NCBI GenBank assembly: GCA_964643895.1
Contig: CAZXUE010000021.1
Coordinates: 1 to 13,971 of the forward strand
DNA from: UBA7683 sp964643895
GTDB taxonomy: Bacteria; Patescibacteriota; Saccharimonadia; Saccharimonadales; UBA7683
Direction of reading: 5' to 3'
Length of the DNA stretch: 13,971 nt
A model generated the notes under the pieces. It did not search any database and was not told where the DNA came from. It saw nothing but the letters and a program-made list of their open reading frames with translations. This document shows, one piece after another, positions 1-6,468 of this stretch. Position 1 is the stretch's first letter; every line of letters starts with the position of its first letter. The position numbers and the translations under genes are program-made.

Positions 1-68
1 CGTGACCTACCGAACCTCTACTGGCACAACTAATAGCGTGGGATAGTGTCTCCATGTAAGGAGATACT

Positions 69-914
69 ATGACGAATAATAATTTAGCGGTTACATATCA
101 AAACGTAAAAGAACTGAATCCTGCACCTTACAATCCACGCAGATGGAGTGAGGACGCTATTGCCCAGCTTACGGATAGCATAAAAAACTTCGGCTTAGTT
201 GACCCGATTTTGGTAAACTGCTCACCTGATCGCAAGAACGTAGTTATAGGTGGGCACTTTAGGCTTAAGGTCGCTAAAGACCTTGGGATCAAAGAAGTGC
301 CAGTCGTATATGTAGATATCCCTGATATCGAGCGAGAAAAAGAACTAAACGTACGGCTTAACAAAAATCTTGGTGATTGGGATTACGAATTGTTAGCAGA
401 GTTCGATGAAACATTACTCAGCACAATTGGCTTTGATAGTGAGGAGATTGATGCAATTTTTGACCTTGTTGTTGATGAACCTGAAACATTCGATCTCGAA
501 AAAGAGCTGAAGAAACTGGATATCAGTAAAATCACTGTGCAAAAAGGCGATGTCTATCAGCTTGGTGATTCTCGGCTTATGTGTGGCGATTCTACAGTGG
601 AGGCAGACTTCGACAAGCTTATGAACGGCGAACAAGCCGATATGTGCATGACAGATCCGCCTTACATTCTCGATTACTTACATGCCAAGCGTGGCGGTAA
701 GTCCGTTACTGGGTTCGGGGCTAAGCGCAATCGTCGTTATCTTGAAACAGACGTCCTGCCCGATAACTTTACCGAGCTTTGGATGGCAAATGTCGCCAAG
801 TATGCAAAGCCAGACTACTCAATTATTGTGTACGAAAACTGGAAAAACCTCCGAGTCATCTGGGCAGATAGAGTATGGTGCATCACCAGCAGTTTCATCG
901 TGGCTGGTGCGTGA
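69..914 (+). CDS. ParB-like domain / DNA methyltransferase, truncated at its 3' end
   Basis: Residues 1 to about 110 form a ParB/Srx-like domain (NPRRW at 22-26, GGHFR at 61-65). Residues about 155-265 begin an N6-adenine/N4-cytosine DNA methyltransferase: the SRLMCGDST block (168-176) and catalytic motif IV DPPY (196-199). This pairing is typical of phage- and plasmid-borne methylases of about 400 residues. The natural sequence stops at Trp265 (codon 861-863). The last 16 residues are an antisense reading of the neighbouring minus-strand gene. In this methylase layout the SAM-binding FxGxG motif lies C-terminal to DPPY, so it is missing and the product should be inactive. The start is supported by AAGGAG at 58-63, five bases before ATG. 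Bases 1-59 hold the end of one or more unidentified upstream frames (stops at 31-36, 44-46 and 57-59). Confidence 0.85.
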   Translation: MTNNNLAVTYQNVKELNPAPYNPRRWSEDAIAQLTDSIKNFGLVDPILVNCSPDRKNVVIGGHFRLKVAKDLGIKEVPVVYVDIPDIEREKELNVRLNKNLGDWDYELLAEFDETLLSTIGFDSEEIDAIFDLVVDEPETFDLEKELKKLDISKITVQKGDVYQLGDSRLMCGDSTVEADFDKLMNGEQADMCMTDPPYILDYLHAKRGGKSVTGFGAKRNRRYLETDVLPDNFTELWMANVAKYAKPDYSIIVYENWKNLRVIWADRVWCITSSFIVAGA

Positions 915-1913
915 TTCACCAGCGGTTGCCGCACTCCAGTTGTAGAGATAGCCGTAGTTCGTAGCACCGACACCAGTATCACCGGGGACTGGGCCGTAGA
1001 CGCCGGGATTGTCGTAGTCTGCCACGCCAGTAGTGACAACCTGCGGCAATATAAAGTTGCTTGCGATGTCGGTGTCGCTGGGAGTGAGCTGTAGTGTGCC
1101 TGATGTACTTCCAAGTTTCAGGTTTTCTAGCATCCAACAGTTACCATCAGCAAGCTTGGCTACCTCGTATGTCTGGTCGTCACCGCGAGTGTCGGTAAGA
1201 GTTAAAATGGCATCTTCATTACTACCATTGTAAATGGTCATGTAATTTTCGCAGTAGCTAGCGGTCATGGCCTGCATAGTAGTTGGGGCTGGCGGCGCAT
1301 TGTCTGTAACGGCGTAGGCAAGCTTGAGTTCTTTTTTCCCGGGCGTAACCGTACCGTCTATAGTAAATGTCAGAGTTACACCGGTATTGTCATTGGTCGA
1401 ACTAGTTTCGGTGGTTTTGAGGGCTAGCGGTGTATCGCCAACATTGAGTGATGTACTGGTGCTGATATCGCCACCTTTGAGCTTGATGGCAATACCCGGT
1501 TCTGGAGCGGTCAGTGCAGCGGTAAGGGTGTAGCCGTCGGGGTTGGTGGTACCAGTGGTAATGGTAGTTGTAGTGTTTGCAGTTCCACCACCCTTAGGAA
1601 CAGTGATGGTGAGAGCGTCTTGGTCGGCACCGAGACTTAGTGTAGGGGCAGCTAAAACACCTGGTAAATTGAGGGCTAGAGCGGCGGCGGAAAGTATCAT
1701 AAAGGCAACAATACTGAGGCTACGAAAATGTAATTTTGTACTCCGTGCACGTCGGAAAATAAGACGCCAGGTACACAAACTAACAGTGAGGAGGACTGCG
1801 GCTGCTATGATTATGACAACCAGTGAACCACCTGTTGAGGCGAGGTTGCCGCTTGCAGTGCCTTGATCACCCACGATAATGTTCAAGGTTTGTGTGATTG
1901 TTTGGGTTTCCAT
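819..1913 (-). CDS. FISUMP-type surface protein, truncated at its C-terminus
   Basis: Membrane-anchored or exported surface protein. Residues 24-57 show LASTGG, a hydrophobic stretch (31-47) and RRAR, resembling a sortase-type sorting signal but at the N-terminus. Residues 60-89 then look like a signal peptide ending VLA-AP. Residues 90-205 form a Thr-rich beta domain. From about 214 to 351 there is a Fibrobacter-succinogenes-major-paralogous (FISUMP) domain, recognisable by LADGNCWMLENLKLG, NYGYLYNWSAAT and DAPYSICP. In the family SICP is followed by a KGWRLPT-like segment. Here the sequence breaks after Pro351 (codon 861-863), and the last 13 residues are antisense to the methylase. AGGAG at 1923-1927, nine bases from ATG, supports the start. 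Upstream lies a promoter with a G10 tract in its spacer. Confidence 0.8.
   Translation of the reverse strand: METQTITQTLNIIVGDQGTASGNLASTGGSLVVIIIAAAVLLTVSLCTWRLIFRRARSTKLHFRSLSIVAFMILSAAALALNLPGVLAAPTLSLGADQDALTITVPKGGGTANTTTTITTGTTNPDGYTLTAALTAPEPGIAIKLKGGDISTSTSLNVGDTPLALKTTETSSTNDNTGVTLTFTIDGTVTPGKKELKLAYAVTDNAPPAPTTMQAMTASYCENYMTIYNGSNEDAILTLTDTRGDDQTYEVAKLADGNCWMLENLKLGSTSGTLQLTPSDTDIASNFILPQVVTTGVADYDNPGVYGPVPGDTGVGATNYGYLYNWSAATAGESRTSHDETAGDAPYSICPDDSEVFPVFVHNN
861..866. other. Junction where two convergent genes are both cut
   Basis: The tgg at 861-863 is the last plausible methylase codon (Trp265) and, read on the other strand, the last plausible FISUMP codon (Pro351). Left of it the plus-strand protein is coherent, right of it the minus-strand protein is coherent, and neither continues. 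This fits a deletion/recombination end-joining with a few bases of microhomology, or an assembly chimera. Confidence 0.75.
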
Positions 1914-2184
1914 ATATTTGTTCTCCTACCGTTGCTGAACTGTGTCTATGCGTAATGCATTCGTGACACTACTTTAAAACTCTAACTCACGTCTTTTCGG
2001 TGGAGGAACCTACAATACATACCATTGCAGGCGGAAACACGCTTATGCCTATTATAGCACCCCCCCCCCGAGGTTTTGACAAGAAGAAAGCTTCTTTCTA
2101 CACTACATCAGACCCGGTAGATTAGCTCAAAAGAGAACCGCATGGGCAGTGTGGTCATGCTGTTCTGGATACTCTATTCGTATT
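1914..2184. other. Intergenic control region of the surface-protein gene
   Basis: 271 bases without a gene. It holds the promoter at 2051-2082 and a leader of roughly 130 bases ahead of the FISUMP-type gene. A weak AT-rich hairpin follows the ParA gene at about 2085-2099: on the minus strand AGAAAG, loop AAG, CTTTCT, then TCTT. It may be a terminator. I see no RNA gene or small ORF with a ribosome binding site. Confidence 0.5.
2051..2082 (-). promoter_or_regulatory. Promoter with G10 tract in the -35/-10 spacer (candidate phase-variable switch)
   Basis: On the minus strand: TTGTCA (2077-2082, 5/6 match to TTGACA), a 20-base spacer (2057-2076) containing ten consecutive G (C10 at 2060-2069), then TATAAT (2051-2056, perfect), preceded by TGC as an extended -10. 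The spacer is three bases over the 17-base optimum. Slippage of the G-run would change spacing and promoter strength, as known for Neisseria porA and opc. It drives the FISUMP-type gene starting at 1913. Confidence 0.7.
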
Positions 2185-3210
2185 TTAATACTTATGTAGT
2201 ATGTTAAGAATATTGTCAGCGAGTTCATTGAACTCTTCTTTGGCTTTCTCAATATTTTCTCTGGTGCCGAGTTGATTCGCCTCAACCCTGGCTGGATCTA
2301 TAGTAAATATTGCATCACCGGTTTCTTGGCAAATTGCGGGGATGCGTCCGTAATCTTGAATTTCATGTAAAGAATTTTGGTGCGTTGCTGTGACTAAGCC
2401 ATTTCTTGAATGACGTTCTGAAAGATATTCTTTTACTTTCCCGGGTATCTGTTCTATCCATTTTCTATGGTCTTTAATCGGTTGCTTTCCGTATACATTA
2501 TACGAATTAAGAATGTAGCCAATAAATAAGCCCTCGCCATCAAGTACAAGCTGACTTTCAATCTCACTAGCCTTTGCCATAACTTTGGCCGTATCTTTCC
2601 AGTTCTTCTTCCATTCCTCCAGTTTGATACCGAGGTTCTCTATACCCTGCAAACTGAAGGCATCTGGATTCATTGGTACAATAAAGTAGTCTGTGCCAAG
2701 TAATACAACACGGTTAAGAAGATTCATTGTTGGTGAGGTATCGATCACAAAGACATCAACCTGTTCATCAAGACCCTTCGTGAACAAAAATCGGTTGATC
2801 GCACTGGTTTGCCGATACCCAATTTGTGCGCCAGTAGCCGCCTGATTATATGCAGTCACAAGCAGATCTTCGTATTCAGAAAGCCTGATACTACCACGTA
2901 TCAATGAGAGGTTACCCGAACCTTGACGACACTGCTCAAATTTTACCGATTCATCTATATCGGAGCGGCCTTCGATAATACCGGCAAGCACCGAATAAAT
3001 ACTCTCGCTGTCATATGAGAAAAGTGTATTAGCATAATACTCATCGCCAAGCGCCAAACGCGTTAGATTGCACTGAGGGTCTAAATCAACAAGGACTGTT
3101 TTATAGCCTTTGTTAGCAAACTCAACTGCACAGTTATATGCCAGAGTAGATTTTCCCACACCACCCTTGTTATTAAAGAAGGTTAGCTTTTTTGTACGAG
3201 TAAATTTCAT
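2185..3210 (-). CDS. ParA/MinD-family ATPase
   Basis: P-loop ATPase of the ParA/Soj/MinD group, which positions DNA or protein cargo by ATP-dependent dimerisation and nucleoid binding. The deviant Walker A motif NNKGGVGKST lies at about residues 12-21, the switch region VDLDPQCN at about 41-48 and the Walker B-like VFVIDTSPTMN at about 153-163. At 341 residues it is longer than Soj (about 250-260), with extra C-terminal sequence. No parB partner with a DNA-binding domain is adjacent; the ParB-like domain at 69-914 belongs to a methylase. It lies 29 bases after the kinase stop and could be read through from it. It lacks a well-placed Shine-Dalgarno; TGGTACTAT (3218-3226) ends 7 bases before ATG, so a leaderless start is possible. 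Cargo cannot be told from sequence. Confidence 0.88.
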   Translation of the reverse strand: MKFTRTKKLTFFNNKGGVGKSTLAYNCAVEFANKGYKTVLVDLDPQCNLTRLALGDEYYANTLFSYDSESIYSVLAGIIEGRSDIDESVKFEQCRQGSGNLSLIRGSIRLSEYEDLLVTAYNQAATGAQIGYRQTSAINRFLFTKGLDEQVDVFVIDTSPTMNLLNRVVLLGTDYFIVPMNPDAFSLQGIENLGIKLEEWKKNWKDTAKVMAKASEIESQLVLDGEGLFIGYILNSYNVYGKQPIKDHRKWIEQIPGKVKEYLSERHSRNGLVTATHQNSLHEIQDYGRIPAICQETGDAIFTIDPARVEANQLGTRENIEKAKEEFNELADNILNILHKY

Positions 3211-3239
3211 TACCTTTATAGTACCATATCAAACCATCC

Positions 3240-4253
3240 CTATATAGGTAATGTAATTGTGGCAGTGGTGGATTGATTGGGTTTGCTGGTGAGGGTGAGG
3301 GTGCCGTTTTGGCGTTCGATAAGTTGCTTGGCGATGGCCAGACCTAAGCCGTGACCTTTGGTGGTCTGGGCGCGCGAGACGTCGGCGCGGTAGAAGCGTT
3401 CGAAGACGTGCGGTAGATCTTTAATGGCGATGCCAATACCGTGATCAATCACGCTGATGATGACGTGGTCTTTTTTCTGACGGGCTTTGAGCTCAATGGT
3501 TGCATCTTGGTTACTGTACTTAATGGCATTATCAAGCAGCACAAGCAGTGATTCTACTAAACTGTGTTTGTCGGCGGTCACCGCAGCACCCTTTTTACCA
3601 AAATCTGGATTGATTATGATATTTTTTTCAGCAGCCAGCGGCTGGGCTTTTTTCAGCGCAGCCTCGATAATAGGTTTGAGTGCTTGTTTTTTCAAGTCAA
3701 GCGGCTTTTCTTCATTGCGCGCAATACTCAGCAAACCTTCGGTCAACAATGTTAAGCGGTCCAGTTCTTCAAGGTTTGAACTCAGCAGTTCTTTCACCTC
3801 GCTGCTTGCAAGTTTTGGCTGCAGCAGGGCAACTTCAATTTCTGACTTCATGGCGGCTATTGGCGTTCTCAGCTCGTGGCTGGCATCAGCCGTAAATTGT
3901 TCTAATGAAGTGTGGGCTCGTTCAATGGGCTCTAGTGTCCGGCGTGCCAAGAAGTAACTGAAGCCGCCGCCCAGTACCAAGACCGCCAGGTTGGCAAACA
4001 CCAACTGGCTTAAAATTCGGGCCTTGGCCTCGCGCGCCGCCATTTCACGACTTTCTATGAATCGACTCTGAAAATTGGGTGGGAAGAAATCATCTGGCGG
4101 TATCATACGATCAATTAGTTCGTCTTGCCGGCGAAAACCCCGGTCGAATTCACGCATCGCCAGACTATAGAGTGCCATGCTAAAGGAAAGGCTAATAACC
4201 ATGAGAATGGTCAGATATAAGCCGGTCAGCCGGAGGGAGGTTTTATGAAACAT
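3240..4253 (-). CDS. Two-component sensor histidine kinase
   Basis: Membrane sensor kinase of 337 residues. TM1 is about 8-31, an external sensor loop 32-80 (charged, Met/Pro-rich) and TM2 about 82-103. There is no clear HAMP domain; a short RRTLEPIERA linker leads straight to HisKA. The phospho-accepting His126 lies in DASHELRTP. The ATPase domain shows DNAIKYS (241-247), DHGIGI (270-275), FERFYRAD (284-291) and GHGLGLAI (300-307). The start is ATG at 4253, with GGAGGG upstream at 4263-4268. A longer frame to 4424 exists, but its extra 57 residues translate the palindromic repeat (the tell-tale FPRRRES string) and are not part of the protein. It forms a pair with the regulator at 4402-5082. 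Confidence 0.92.
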   Translation of the reverse strand: MFHKTSLRLTGLYLTILMVISLSFSMALYSLAMREFDRGFRRQDELIDRMIPPDDFFPPNFQSRFIESREMAAREAKARILSQLVFANLAVLVLGGGFSYFLARRTLEPIERAHTSLEQFTADASHELRTPIAAMKSEIEVALLQPKLASSEVKELLSSNLEELDRLTLLTEGLLSIARNEEKPLDLKKQALKPIIEAALKKAQPLAAEKNIIINPDFGKKGAAVTADKHSLVESLLVLLDNAIKYSNQDATIELKARQKKDHVIISVIDHGIGIAIKDLPHVFERFYRADVSRAQTTKGHGLGLAIAKQLIERQNGTLTLTSKPNQSTTATITLPI

Positions 4254-4270
4254 TATATAACCCCCTCCGA

Positions 4271-4393
4271 CGTCATTCCCGCGACCTGTGCTCCATAGCC
4301 TTCCTCCATCGCTAAAGCTACGGCGGACAAGTGGCGAAGGAGTATGGCGGGAATTTTTAATTGGAATGGATTCCCGCCTGCGCGGGAATGACG
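4271..4393. repeat. Palindromic repeat element 1 (MITE-like), between regulator and kinase
   Basis: A 123-base element bounded by a perfect 13-base inverted repeat: CGTCATTCCCGCG (4271-4283) and CGCGGGAATGACG (4381-4393). It contains an inner hairpin ATTCCCGC-CTGC-GCGGGAAT (4370-4389) and a GC-rich stretch that translates as the common repeat-derived strings FPRRRES and LKLRRTSGEG. It starts 17 bases from the kinase ATG and ends 8 bases from the regulator stop, filling nearly the whole gap while leaving the kinase ribosome binding site intact. Confidence 0.8.
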
Positions 4394-4401
4394 GAAGCCA
4401 T

Positions 4402-5082
4402 TCATTTCTTGACTCCAAATACATAGCCGAAGCCGCGTTTGGTATGAATCAGCGGCGGGCTCTTTTTGAATGGTTTGTCGATTTTGCTTCTTAAATAGCC
4501 GACGTAGACCTCGACGGTATTGGGGAGAATATCGGCATCATAGTTCCAGACATGTTCAATCAGCGTCTCTTTATTTAAGGGTCGGTCGGGATTATTCATC
4601 AAATATTCCAGTAGGGCAAATTCTTTTTGGCTGAGGCTGACCTCGGTGCCACCACGAGTAACTATTGCTGTGTGCGGATCAAGTTCAAGATCTTCGTAGC
4701 GCAGTTTGGTAGATTTTGCCGTTTGCGGACGGCGCAACAAGGCCCGGACCCGGGCAATCAGTTCAACAAAAGCAAACGGTTTTACCAAGTAATCATCGGC
4801 ACCGGCATTTAAGCCAGCGGCTTTGTCTAAAATTTTATCTTTAGCAGTCAAAAACAATATGGGAGTGTGAATATTTTTTTCGCGAATTTGTCGCAAAATT
4901 GAAACCCCATCTATACCAGGAAGCATGCGGTCCAGAATCATGAGATCATACGGCTCCGTCAGCGCCATTGCCAACCCGCCTTCGCCATCATAGGCTACAT
5001 CAACGGCGTAGCTTTGGGTCTCTAACCCCTTCTTTACCGAGTTGGCAATTTTATGCTCGTCTTCAACTATCAGTATTCTCAT
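4402..5082 (-). CDS. OmpR/PhoB-family response regulator
   Basis: 226-residue transcription regulator. The receiver domain (1 to about 118) has the acidic pocket E8/D9, phospho-acceptor Asp51 (MILDRMLPG), Thr79 and Lys101 (KPF). The winged-helix DNA-binding domain (about 127-226) has SQKEFALLEYL, TVEVYVGYLRSKID and a terminal RGFGYVFG. The start is set at MRILIVEDE (ATG 5082), the conserved N-terminus of the family. TATAAT at 5090-5095, only 7 bases before this ATG, suggests a leaderless transcript. An in-frame ATG at 5151 with a strong AAGGAGG would add 23 residues encoded through a terminator-like hairpin; this is less likely but notable. Partner kinase is downstream. Confidence 0.93.
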   Translation of the reverse strand: MRILIVEDEHKIANSVKKGLETQSYAVDVAYDGEGGLAMALTEPYDLMILDRMLPGIDGVSILRQIREKNIHTPILFLTAKDKILDKAAGLNAGADDYLVKPFAFVELIARVRALLRRPQTAKSTKLRYEDLELDPHTAIVTRGGTEVSLSQKEFALLEYLMNNPDRPLNKETLIEHVWNYDADILPNTVEVYVGYLRSKIDKPFKKSPPLIHTKRGFGYVFGVKK

Positions 5083-5089
5083 ATGTACT

Positions 5090-5095
5090 ATTATA
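5090..5095 (-). promoter_or_regulatory. -10 box directly before the response regulator ATG
   Basis: A perfect TATAAT with 7 bases to the regulator ATG at 5082. Transcription would start at or next to the A of ATG, giving a leaderless message. No good -35 is visible at 16-18 bases. Confidence 0.5.
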
Positions 5096-5119
5096 CCGCC
5101 TAACCTGAATATAAACTGA

Positions 5120-5144
5120 AAGGCTGCCGTTGACCGGCAGCCTT
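5120..5144 (-). terminator. Perfect 10-bp hairpin before the response regulator
   Basis: AAGGCTGCCG / CGGCAGCCTT with a 5-base loop, followed on the minus strand by TCAGTTT. It probably ends transcription coming from the exported-protein gene, although it lies just inside the alternative start at 5151, so it could instead be an attenuator. Confidence 0.55.
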
Positions 5145-5148
5145 GTCG

Positions 5149-5163
5149 CATGTATACCTCCTT
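5149..5163 (-). promoter_or_regulatory. Strong Shine-Dalgarno plus ATG upstream of the regulator
   Basis: AAGGAGG (5157-5163), 5 bases, then ATG (5149-5151), in frame with the regulator. It is the best ribosome binding site near the gene, yet it points at a non-family N-terminus that runs through the hairpin at 5120-5144. It may be a leader or a relic. Confidence 0.45.
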
Positions 5164-5180
5164 TTTAACCTGACCTCAGT

Positions 5181-5267
5181 GTCATCCTGAACTTGACCTG
5201 CCCGTTCTGCCTGGCCTTCTTGTCAGAAAGACAGGGGGCTTGATCAGACAGGCGGGTTCAGGATGAC
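5181..5267. repeat. Palindromic repeat element 2 (MITE-like)
   Basis: An 87-base element bounded by a perfect 12-base inverted repeat: GTCATCCTGAAC (5181-5192) and GTTCAGGATGAC (5256-5267). Inside are further imperfect CCTG/CAGG repeats. It lies between the exported-protein gene and the response regulator. Its outer ends (GTCAT...ATGAC) match those of elements 1 and 3, but the inside differs. Confidence 0.75.
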
Positions 5268-5279
5268 GAACTGTGAAAG

Positions 5280-5326
5280 TATCGTGGTTTTGAGACTCGG
5301 GTTTTTTACCCCCGTATCTACGATCA
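5280..5326 (-). terminator. Weak imperfect hairpin after the exported-protein gene
   Basis: ATCGT...ACGAT outer arms and AGACTCGGG / CCCGTATCT inner arms (two mismatches) around a T-rich loop, about 30 bases after the stop codon at 5357. Possible terminator, low certainty. Confidence 0.3.
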
Positions 5327-5356
5327 GTACGTTAGATTTTAATTGTTACTCCACTA

Positions 5357-5890
5357 CTACTCTGAATCTGATGACTGTGCATCAGGTGGTGGCCCTCCCG
5401 GTCCTCCAAAACCTCGGCCGCCGCCCATCAAAACGCCGTGAAGCTTCGTTAAGTCCAGGCCCTGCGCTTTAGCCCATGTCTCCAGACTGGTGCGCTCTTC
5501 TTCCATTTTGGCCTTACGCTCCTCGTCTGTCAGATCTTTCAATGAATCTTTGTTGGACTCGCGCTGTGCTTGCCGCTCTTTGATCTTGGCTTCAATAGCC
5601 GTTTTTTGCACAGCAGTGATTGTGCCGTCATCTACCAGATCCTGCAAACGCTGACTTTGTTCTTGCTGACGCTCAGCCTCACGCGCCGTTCGGTCTGCCT
5701 CAAAGACACTTTGCACCTCTTCTTTATTTAAGTTGAATTTAGAAACCAGCGCATCAACCAAATTCGACATTGGGTCAGAACCGCTGCTATCACTTTGTGC
5801 AGAAACAGCACTCATGCCAGCAACTCCACTGAGCCCCACCGCTGTGACAGCCCCCGCTATAAGAACCTTATTTTTCAATGATTGCTTAAT
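5357..5890 (-). CDS. Small exported Gln/Glu/Lys-rich protein next to the two-component system
   Basis: The N-terminus KNKVLIAGAVTAVGLSGVAG with AVSAQS is a clear signal peptide (cleavage near AVSA-QS). The mature part is mostly charged helix, with repeated DLVDDGTITAVQK-, IKERQAQR- and LTDEERKAKMEEER-like segments, and ends in a Gly/Pro tail (GGGRGFGGPGGPPP). The helical, charged make-up beside a sensor kinase recalls CpxP/Spy- or DUF2680-type exported proteins by analogy only. Start: TTG at 5878 is possible, but AAGGAGG (5895-5901) is 16 bases away from it. An in-frame ATT at 5890 is 4 bases from that site and gives a natural KQSLKNK start, so an AUU start codon is proposed. No family is assigned. 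Confidence 0.75.
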   Translation of the reverse strand: MKQSLKNKVLIAGAVTAVGLSGVAGMSAVSAQSDSSGSDPMSNLVDALVSKFNLNKEEVQSVFEADRTAREAERQQEQSQRLQDLVDDGTITAVQKTAIEAKIKERQAQRESNKDSLKDLTDEERKAKMEEERTSLETWAKAQGLDLTKLHGVLMGGGRGFGGPGGPPPDAQSSDSE

Positions 5891-6094
5891 ATAACCTCCT
5901 TTGCTTTAAATGTGTGGTTCGTAAGCTTGCATACTTTTTTCGGTGCCACTGCACTCTTTGGTATGTCGTTCAAGCCCCGAAGCCTGCTTTTGTTGCACAC
6001 GTGATTTCATGGCAACATACACAGCATAGACCTTGCGGTTGAGAGAAAGCTGAAGTGGTGAATACCTCTAGTCACCAGCCCCAAAGGAAACAAA
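5891..6094. other. Upstream region of the exported-protein gene
   Basis: About 200 bases without a supported gene. Apart from the ribosome binding site at 5895-5901, I see no convincing promoter pair and no RNA gene. Confidence 0.4.
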
Positions 6095-6120
6095 TAGAGC
6101 ACCCGTATTCAGATGCTCTA
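6095..6120 (-). terminator. Terminator after the 52-residue membrane protein
   Basis: TAGAGCA, 12-base loop, TGCTCTA, followed on the minus strand by TTTGTTT. It lies 17 bases after the stop codon at 6138, so it fits a factor-independent terminator of that gene. Confidence 0.6.
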
Positions 6121-6137
6121 CCCGGTATGTTGTGGTG

Positions 6138-6296
6138 CTAAATCTGAGAAATAATCCAGATTGCGCCAGCTATTGAGAGGATGAATAGCCCCAGTCCAAC
6201 CGGAGAACCCCAGCTGAACCATGAGCCCCACGAACGCCAATGCTTGTGGGTTCGCTCATACCAGTCCGTCTCGTCTTGTTTTGTCATTTTTGACAT
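6138..6296 (-). CDS. 52-residue single-pass membrane protein
   Basis: A short gene: residues 1-30 are polar and Trp-rich (KHWRSWGSWFSWGS), and residues 31-52 are one membrane helix (PVGLGLFILSIAGAIWIIS) ending the protein. AGGAG lies 8 bases before the chosen ATG at 6296; an ATG two codons upstream (6302) is too close to it. The gene has its own terminator downstream and an extended -10 (TGCTATAAT, 6409-6417) upstream. Function unknown. The cytoplasmic Trp/His-rich head and C-terminal helix resemble small regulatory membrane proteins only in a general way. Confidence 0.7.
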   Translation of the reverse strand: MSKMTKQDETDWYERTHKHWRSWGSWFSWGSPVGLGLFILSIAGAIWIISQI

Positions 6297-6408
6297 AACC
6301 ATGACTCCTGCTTACATTGATAGTGAGCCTCTTTTATATATGTCGGCCAGAGATGGTTGCTCAAGAGACCAAGAGCGCTATAGATATCTGGACTTATTAA
6401 CACTTGTC

Positions 6409-6417
6409 ATTATAGCA
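6409..6417 (-). promoter_or_regulatory. Extended -10 promoter upstream of the 52-residue membrane protein
   Basis: TGCTATAAT on the minus strand, a perfect extended -10, with no good -35. It would give a leader of about 105 bases to ATG 6296. The same nonamer occurs upstream of the FISUMP-type gene and of the 69-residue membrane protein. Confidence 0.45.
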
Positions 6418-6468
6418 AAATTCCCAGTACGCATGCACCGCTGAAACCTGATTCTTAAAACCCCTAGT

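Noticed and set aside
1324..1866. Plus-strand frames of 69 and 107 residues
   Set aside because: Antisense to the FISUMP-type gene; low-complexity Val/Ser/Arg sequence with no ribosome binding site.
3487..3957. Plus-strand frame of 156 residues
   Set aside because: Antisense shadow of the histidine kinase; Ser/Leu/Ala-rich and without family features.
4254..4424. 57-residue N-terminal extension of the kinase
   Set aside because: It translates the palindromic repeat (FPRRRES string); the ATG at 4253 has its own ribosome binding site and fits the family.
6281..6294. TGTCA-TTTT-TGACA inverted repeat as an operator
   Set aside because: Lies within the first codons of the 52-residue gene, where it encodes SKMT; too short to support a regulatory call.
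6181..6444. Plus-strand frame of 87 residues
   Set aside because: Overlaps the better-supported 52-residue membrane protein and its promoter in antisense; no ribosome binding site.
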